NCBI GenBank assembly: GCA_910584865.1
Contig: CAJUCE010000008.1
Coordinates: 1-10,179 of the forward strand
Source of the DNA: an uncultured Acetatifactor sp.
Lineage (GTDB): Bacteria; Bacillota; Clostridia; Lachnospirales; Lachnospiraceae
Length of the DNA stretch: 10,179 nt
Direction of reading: 5' to 3'
Position 1 is the first letter of the stretch, and each line of letters starts with the position of its first letter. Positions 6,600-10,179 of this stretch are shown piece by piece. The notes under the pieces are model-generated. The model ran no database searches, was not told where the DNA came from, and saw only the letters and a list, made by a program, of their open reading frames with translations. The position numbers and the translations under genes were made by a program.

Positions 6600-6628
6600 A
6601 TTTTACTCTATAAACTGCGAAAAAGCAA
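6600..6628 (-). promoter_or_regulatory. Candidate promoter for the YcxB-like gene
   Basis: On the minus strand TTGCTT (6623-6628) is followed after 17 nt by TAAAAT (6600-6605). Four or five of six bases match at each element with ideal spacing. The predicted start, near 6593, would fall inside the 6568-6598 hairpin. Confidence 0.4.
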
Positions 6629-6647
6629 GCAAAAAAGGAATTTATAC

Positions 6648-7406
6648 TCACACACGCTTTCTTACGAGATTTTCCGGGATTCCTGCTTTGATAACAGGGC
6701 TCAGCTTCTTATAGATCAACAGGGTGACCACCGATACGCTGGCACCCTTAATCAGATTCAGCGGCGCCACGCAGGCAATCACAAAGCTGACGATACTCCC
6801 CTCCTTTGCCAGCGGATTCACCGCGCTTCCCATGGCAAGGAGACTTTCCAGAGGAATGCCGTACAGCTTCGAGAAAGCCGGCAGCAGGTAAATGGCATTG
6901 AATGCCGTCCCGAATACGGTCATCACCAATGTTCCCGTTATACAGGCAATAACCGCCGTCTTCTTATTCTTCCGGAAAGCATATATGACGGAAGCCGGCA
7001 GTATAAAGCTGCATCCGATGACAAAATTGGCCAGATCTCCCACAAATGCGGTGGAGGTCCCTTTCACACACAGCTTCAGCAGAATCTTGATAAATTCCAT
7101 CATAACGCCTGCAGCCGGACCAAAGGCAAAGGTTCCCACCAGAATCGGCAGCTCGCTGAAATCCAGCTTGTAAAATGTAGGCGCAAAGGGCAGGGCGAAA
7201 TCAAAGAGATGCAGCAGCATGGCTACCGCCGAAAACATGCCGATCATAGCTACCTTCCGTGTACTGAAGACCGGCTCCGTTACCCCGTTTTTCTTCTGGG
7301 CCGCCTGCTCCAGCAAGACCGCCGACAGGAAAAGCACCGCGATAATCGCCAGGAAACTTAAGACATACATTGCGTTCTCCGCAACATTTTGGAACAGTTC
7401 ATTCAT
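6648..7406 (-). CDS. ribU: Riboflavin ECF transporter S component, RibU-like
   Basis: This is the membrane substrate-binding subunit of an energy-coupling factor importer, predicted to bind riboflavin and to need the shared EcfA/A'/T module encoded elsewhere. The 252-aa product carries family hallmarks: FYKLDFSELPILVGTFAFGP (78-97), NAIYLLPAFSKLYG (170-183) and APLNLIKGASVSVVTLLIYKKL (214-235), the usual RibU end. The core has about six hydrophobic segments, plus an extra N-terminal helix (about 13-33) and a short charged linker, making it longer than the common RibU of about 190 aa. I chose the ATG at 7406 because GGAGG lies seven bases upstream. The frame stays open upstream to 7721, but that part crosses the riboswitch terminator and reads as Arg-rich, Cys-scattered sequence, so it is leader, not protein. 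Regulation by FMN through the upstream riboswitch supports the riboflavin assignment. Confidence 0.92.
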   Translation of the reverse strand: MNELFQNVAENAMYVLSFLAIIAVLFLSAVLLEQAAQKKNGVTEPVFSTRKVAMIGMFSAVAMLLHLFDFALPFAPTFYKLDFSELPILVGTFAFGPAAGVMMEFIKILLKLCVKGTSTAFVGDLANFVIGCSFILPASVIYAFRKNKKTAVIACITGTLVMTVFGTAFNAIYLLPAFSKLYGIPLESLLAMGSAVNPLAKEGSIVSFVIACVAPLNLIKGASVSVVTLLIYKKLSPVIKAGIPENLVRKRV

Positions 7407-7414
7407 TTTCTTTT

Positions 7415-7419
7415 CCTCC
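7415..7419 (-). promoter_or_regulatory. Ribosome binding site that fixes the ribU start
   Basis: A GGAGG on the minus strand lies eight bases ahead of the ATG at 7406. It argues against the longer open frame starting within the leader. Confidence 0.75.
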
Positions 7420-7571
7420 ATTTTCGTTCCGCGACTCCCTTCCCAGGCCCCCTGAATCCGGGAGAATTTCCTGCCGCAGTTGCGTCGGTAAATCCTCACG
7501 GGGCCGGGCCGTCGCTGTTTTTTCATAGCGCATTTGACGCTATCTTCTGTCGGAAAATTCTTCTTAATCAA

Positions 7572-7653
7572 GTAGAGGAAAAGCCTTTCCCCTACTCGCG
7601 CGCCGGGCACCCGCCAGCCTCTGCCGGCATATTTCCAAGCGCTTTGGGTGCCC
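7572..7653 (-). other. Structured leader segment between riboswitch terminator and ribU
   Basis: After the terminator the minus-strand RNA shows a perfect 8-bp outer stem GGGCACCC (7646-7653) with GGGTGCCC (7605-7612), enclosing a 6-bp inner hairpin GCCGGC/GCTGGC (7613-7628) and the palindrome AAGCGCTT (7637-7644). A 10-bp hairpin GTAGGGGAAA/TTTCCTCTAC (7572-7595) follows directly. No U-tract follows either. I recognise no known RNA family. The remaining leader, 7420-7571, holds only a small AGCG/CGCT hairpin and no convincing short gene. Confidence 0.5.
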
Positions 7654-7663
7654 ATGTGCATAC

Positions 7664-7690
7664 AAAAAAACCCGAATCCGCAGACTCGGG
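7664..7690 (-). terminator. Intrinsic terminator of the FMN riboswitch
   Basis: CCCGAGTC (7683-7690) pairs with GATTCGGG (7671-7678) over a TGCG loop, followed by seven Ts (7664-7670). It lies 53 nt after the aptamer, the classical expression platform for termination when FMN is bound. The flanks TGCATGCAAAA and TTTTGTATGCA can extend the stem further. Confidence 0.9.
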
Positions 7691-7743
7691 GTTTTGCATG
7701 CATTTCAATCACAGCCAGCAAAAATTGCCGCTGCCAATGATTG

Positions 7744-7924
7744 TTCTTCTTTCATCCAGACTTTACTGTTGGTTCCGGAGTTTCACCGAATCAGCCGCAG
7801 CAGCTTCCTTCTCATCGCCCCGCAGGACGATCCGCGCTGCCGCGGGTCGCGGACTGTACCGCCAGTAGGGAATTCCAGCCTATGGAGAATGCAATCTCCA
7901 CAAGGGTCACCCGCCCCCGAAGAA
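7744..7924 (-). promoter_or_regulatory. FMN riboswitch (RFN element), enlarged
   Basis: The minus strand carries the RFN hallmarks in order: TTCTTCGGGG (P1 5' side, from 7924), GGGTGA, GGAATTCCCTACTGGCGGTA, CAGTCCGCGACCCGCG, GATTCGGTGAAACTCCG, CCAACAGTAAAGTCTGGATG and the closing GAAGAA (7744-7749), which pairs with TTCTTC. At about 181 nt it is longer than the usual 130-150 nt. The extra length comes from a hairpin in the P2 arm (GTGGAGA/TCTCCAT) and further hairpins in the variable arm after CCGCG. FMN binding should favour the terminator at 7664-7690 and switch off ribU. Confidence 0.95.
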
Positions 7925-7946
7925 TTTTCTTTTATTTACGGTTATG

Positions 7947-7975
7947 ATTATAAAACCTTTTTCGATAAAATGCAA
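7947..7975 (-). promoter_or_regulatory. Promoter of the FMN riboswitch-ribU unit
   Basis: On the minus strand TTGCAT (7970-7975) is followed after 17 nt by TATAAT (7947-7952). The start near 7940 lies about 16 nt before the aptamer, which fits. No terminator separates it from the ABC gene stop at 7994, so read-through from that gene would also meet the riboswitch. Confidence 0.8.
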
Positions 7976-7993
7976 CTGTTTTATGAATCAATT

Positions 7994-9928
7994 TTATGAA
8001 GTAACCGCATTTCCCGTATACAGCTGGTAATATTTGCCCCGCTGCTCGATCAGCTGGTCATGGGTGCCCCGCTCGATGACTCTCCCCTGCTCCAGGACGA
8101 TAATGCAGTCGCTGTTTTTGACAGTGGAAAGTCTGTGGGCAATGACAAAATTGGTACGTCCCTTCATCAACGCATCCATGCCCTGCTGCACCAGCTTCTC
8201 CGTTCTGGTATCGATAGAGCTTGTCGCCTCGTCCAGAATCAATACTGGCGGATCGGCGATTGCAGCCCGGGCTATGGCCAGAAGCTGCCTCTGGCCCTGG
8301 CTTAGGTTCGCTCCGTCTCCATGCAGCATGGTATCATAGCCGTCGGGAAGCCTGCGGATGAAGCTATGGGCATTGGCCAGTACCGCAGCCTTCTTCACCT
8401 CCGCATCCGTGGCATCCATCTTGCCGTAGCGGATATTTTCCATGACGGTTCCTGTGAACAGATGAGTATCCTGGAGCACGATGCCAAGAGAACGCCGCAA
8501 ATCCGCCTTCTTGATTTTATTTACATTAATGGCGTCATACCGTATTTTCCCATCCTGAATATCATAAAATCTGTTGATCAGGTTGGTAATCGTGGTTTTC
8601 CCTGCGCCGGTGGCGCCTACGAATGCGATCTTCTGTCCCGGCTTTGCATACAATTCGATATCATGCAGAATCATCTTCTCGTCATTGTACCCAAAATCCA
8701 CATGATCAAATACCACATCTCCCTTCAGCTCCACATAGGTGGTGGTATTGTCGGCCTTATGGTAATGCTTCCAGGCCCAGAGACCGGTTCTCTTTTTGCT
8801 CTCCGTCAACTCTCCGTCAGGCCCGCGCACGGCATTTACCAGCTCCACATAACCCTCATCCACCTCCGGCGTCTCATCCATGAGCCGGAAAATCCGGTCC
8901 GCGCCTGCCAGGGCCATGATGATGCTGTTGAACTGCATGCTGATTTGATTGATCGGCATATTAAAGGATTTGTTAAAATTCAGGAAGCTGGCAAGTCCTC
9001 CCAGAGTCAATCCGGACACCCCGGTGATTGTGAGAATTCCGCCCACTACCGCACAGACCACATAGCTTAAATTGCCCAGCTGTGCATTCACCGGCCCCAT
9101 GATATTGGCAAAACGATTGGCCTGATAGGCGCTTTCAAACAGCTGATCGTTCAATTCGTTAAACTGCTCCATGCTCTCCTGCTCATGACAGAATACTTTC
9201 ACCACCTTCTGTCCCGTCATGGTCTCTTCGATGCACCCGTTCAGGGCGCCGATGGCTTTCTGCTGCGCCACAAAATAGCGGCTGCTCAGAGAACCGATCT
9301 TCTTCGTAGCCACCAGCATCAGCCCCACCATCAGCAGTGTTACCAATGTCAATGGAATATCCAAAATCAGCATACACACAAAAACGCTCACCACGGTGAT
9401 CACACTGTTGAGCAGCTGCGGAATACTCTGGCTGATCAGCTGCCGCAGCGTATCGATGTCATTGGTATAGATGGACATAATATCCCCATGGGCATGGGTA
9501 TCAAAATATTTAATCGGGAGCGCTTCCATTTTCTCAAACAGATCGTTCCTGATATTGCGCAAAGTCCCCTGCCCGACATTGATCAGGATTCTGGACTGGG
9601 TAAACGATGCCGCCACGCCGATGGCATAAAAAACCGCCACCCGAAAAATAGCTGCCGCCAGCGCATCAAATTCCGGGTTCTCCTTTCCGATCAGGGGAAG
9701 AATATACTCATCGATCAGAGTACGCATAAACATGGTTCCCTGCAAGCTGCAATACACTGATGCAAAAATGCAAATAACCACAATCACCCAGCCAACGGCA
9801 TAATCCTTTAAAGTATAGGCCATGACACGCTTAAACAGCCTGCCGGGATTCTCGATCTTCGGCCTGGGCCCGCGCCCCCTGGGACCGCCCGGACCCTGAT
9901 TTACTTTGACTTTCTTTTCTTCAGACAT
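7994..9928 (-). CDS. ABC exporter half-transporter (fused permease and ATPase)
   Basis: This is a type IV (B-family) ABC exporter with the membrane domain fused to the ATPase; such proteins pump drugs, lipids or peptides, and the substrate cannot be read from sequence. The 644-aa product has a Gly/Pro/Arg-rich N terminus (11-24), about six membrane helices (45-345), then the ATPase: Walker A GATGAGKTT (438-446), Q-loop Q486 in VLQDTHLF, signature LSQGQ (542-546), Walker B VLILDEATS with catalytic E567, and the H-loop H598 in IAHRLST. All catalytic residues are present. A linker of about 40 residues (about 362-402) between the domains, with WAWKHYHK, is longer than in many homologues. AGGAGG lies ten bases before the ATG. 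Half-transporters like this usually pair with a gene directly upstream, which here would lie beyond the right edge. No promoter is evident between 9929 and 10000. Confidence 0.93.
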   Translation of the reverse strand: MSEEKKVKVNQGPGGPRGRGPRPKIENPGRLFKRVMAYTLKDYAVGWVIVVICIFASVYCSLQGTMFMRTLIDEYILPLIGKENPEFDALAAAIFRVAVFYAIGVAASFTQSRILINVGQGTLRNIRNDLFEKMEALPIKYFDTHAHGDIMSIYTNDIDTLRQLISQSIPQLLNSVITVVSVFVCMLILDIPLTLVTLLMVGLMLVATKKIGSLSSRYFVAQQKAIGALNGCIEETMTGQKVVKVFCHEQESMEQFNELNDQLFESAYQANRFANIMGPVNAQLGNLSYVVCAVVGGILTITGVSGLTLGGLASFLNFNKSFNMPINQISMQFNSIIMALAGADRIFRLMDETPEVDEGYVELVNAVRGPDGELTESKKRTGLWAWKHYHKADNTTTYVELKGDVVFDHVDFGYNDEKMILHDIELYAKPGQKIAFVGATGAGKTTITNLINRFYDIQDGKIRYDAINVNKIKKADLRRSLGIVLQDTHLFTGTVMENIRYGKMDATDAEVKKAAVLANAHSFIRRLPDGYDTMLHGDGANLSQGQRQLLAIARAAIADPPVLILDEATSSIDTRTEKLVQQGMDALMKGRTNFVIAHRLSTVKNSDCIIVLEQGRVIERGTHDQLIEQRGKYYQLYTGNAVTS

Positions 9929-9998
9929 ATATAAGATTCCTCCTGAAATTATTCCGTCCGTGTTATTCCGGTTCCGCTTCTATGCCCCGTACCTCCGG

Positions 9999-10179
9999 GG
10001 CTCTTTCTTTCCCGCCGCGTTCTCCGTTATCTTTCTTCGCTCTGCTCCGTGTCCCGAGGCTCTTTCTTTCCCGCCGCGTTCTCCGTTATCTTTCTTCGCT
10101 CTGCTCCGTGTCCCGGGACTCTTCCTTTCCCGCCGCGTTCTCCGTTATCTTTCTTCGCTCTGCTCCGTGTCCCGGGGCT
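9999..10179. repeat. 59-bp tandem repeat, three copies plus the start of a fourth
   Basis: Copies run 10001-10059, 10060-10118 and 10119-10177, and a fourth begins at 10178 and is cut by the window edge. They differ only at a few bases: the last three or four bases of each unit and one T to C in the third. A degenerate stretch at about 9971-10000 resembles the second half of a unit. The minus-strand version is purine-rich (GGGAAAGAAAGAG) and contains no ATG, GTG or TTG start. At one junction the perfect palindrome GTCCCGGGAC occurs (10110-10119). The block lies just upstream of the ABC exporter gene. Confidence 0.93.

Noticed and set aside
7407..7721. Longer RibU frame starting at 7721
   Set aside because: This part crosses the riboswitch terminator, lacks RBS support and has no membrane or family character; the GGAGG before 7406 marks the start.
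9999..10179. Repeat block as a CRISPR array
   Set aside because: The units are head-to-tail copies with no unique spacers between them.
1..10179. Defence, toxin-antitoxin, phage or transposon genes
   Set aside because: All minus-strand genes belong to housekeeping, transport or small hypothetical families, and no integrase, transposase or paired toxin-like gene was seen.

Overview
The window looks like a piece of a Gram-positive clostridial chromosome, most likely a Lachnospiraceae member of moderate to high GC. This is judged from the protein sequences (TsaD, RNase Z, RibU and the ABC exporter all have a clostridial character), GGAGG-type ribosome binding sites, an FMN riboswitch ahead of a RibU-type ECF gene, and AT-rich sigma-A-like promoters. 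Every supported gene lies on the minus strand, so transcription runs from high to low coordinates. No phage, insertion sequence, CRISPR array or recognisable defence system is visible.

Right to left in transcription order: (1) positions 9999-10179 hold a near-perfect 59-bp tandem repeat, three full copies plus the start of a fourth cut by the window edge. It lies just upstream of (2) a 644-aa ABC exporter half-transporter (7994-9928). (3) A good promoter (7947-7975) drives an unusually long FMN riboswitch (7744-7924), an intrinsic terminator (7664-7690) and a further structured leader, all controlling a RibU-like riboflavin ECF S component (6648-7406). (4) A YcxB-like membrane protein (6050-6526) comes next.

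(5) Then follows the t6A block tsaE-tsaB-rimI (5973 to 4211). (6) An extended -10 promoter at 4176-4184 starts a second unit: a small Cys-rich zinc-ribbon-like protein, rnz (RNase Z), an uncharacterised membrane-anchored protein, tsaD and ispD. (7) A consensus promoter (243-271) drives a tRNA-Ser(UGA) and tRNA-Ser(GGA) pair, the latter cut by the left edge.

The theme of the left two thirds is tRNA maturation. TsaE, TsaB and TsaD act together to make N6-threonylcarbamoyladenosine. RNase Z trims the 3' end of tRNAs that lack an encoded CCA, and the tRNA-Ser(UGA) here is such a tRNA. IspD (MEP isoprenoid pathway) and RibU (riboflavin uptake) are unrelated housekeeping or uptake functions. The features most worth a second look are the frame-cycling 59-bp repeat, the enlarged FMN aptamer with its extra post-terminator structure, and the small Cys-rich gene with its own promoter and folded leader. 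I see no clear undescribed multi-gene system.
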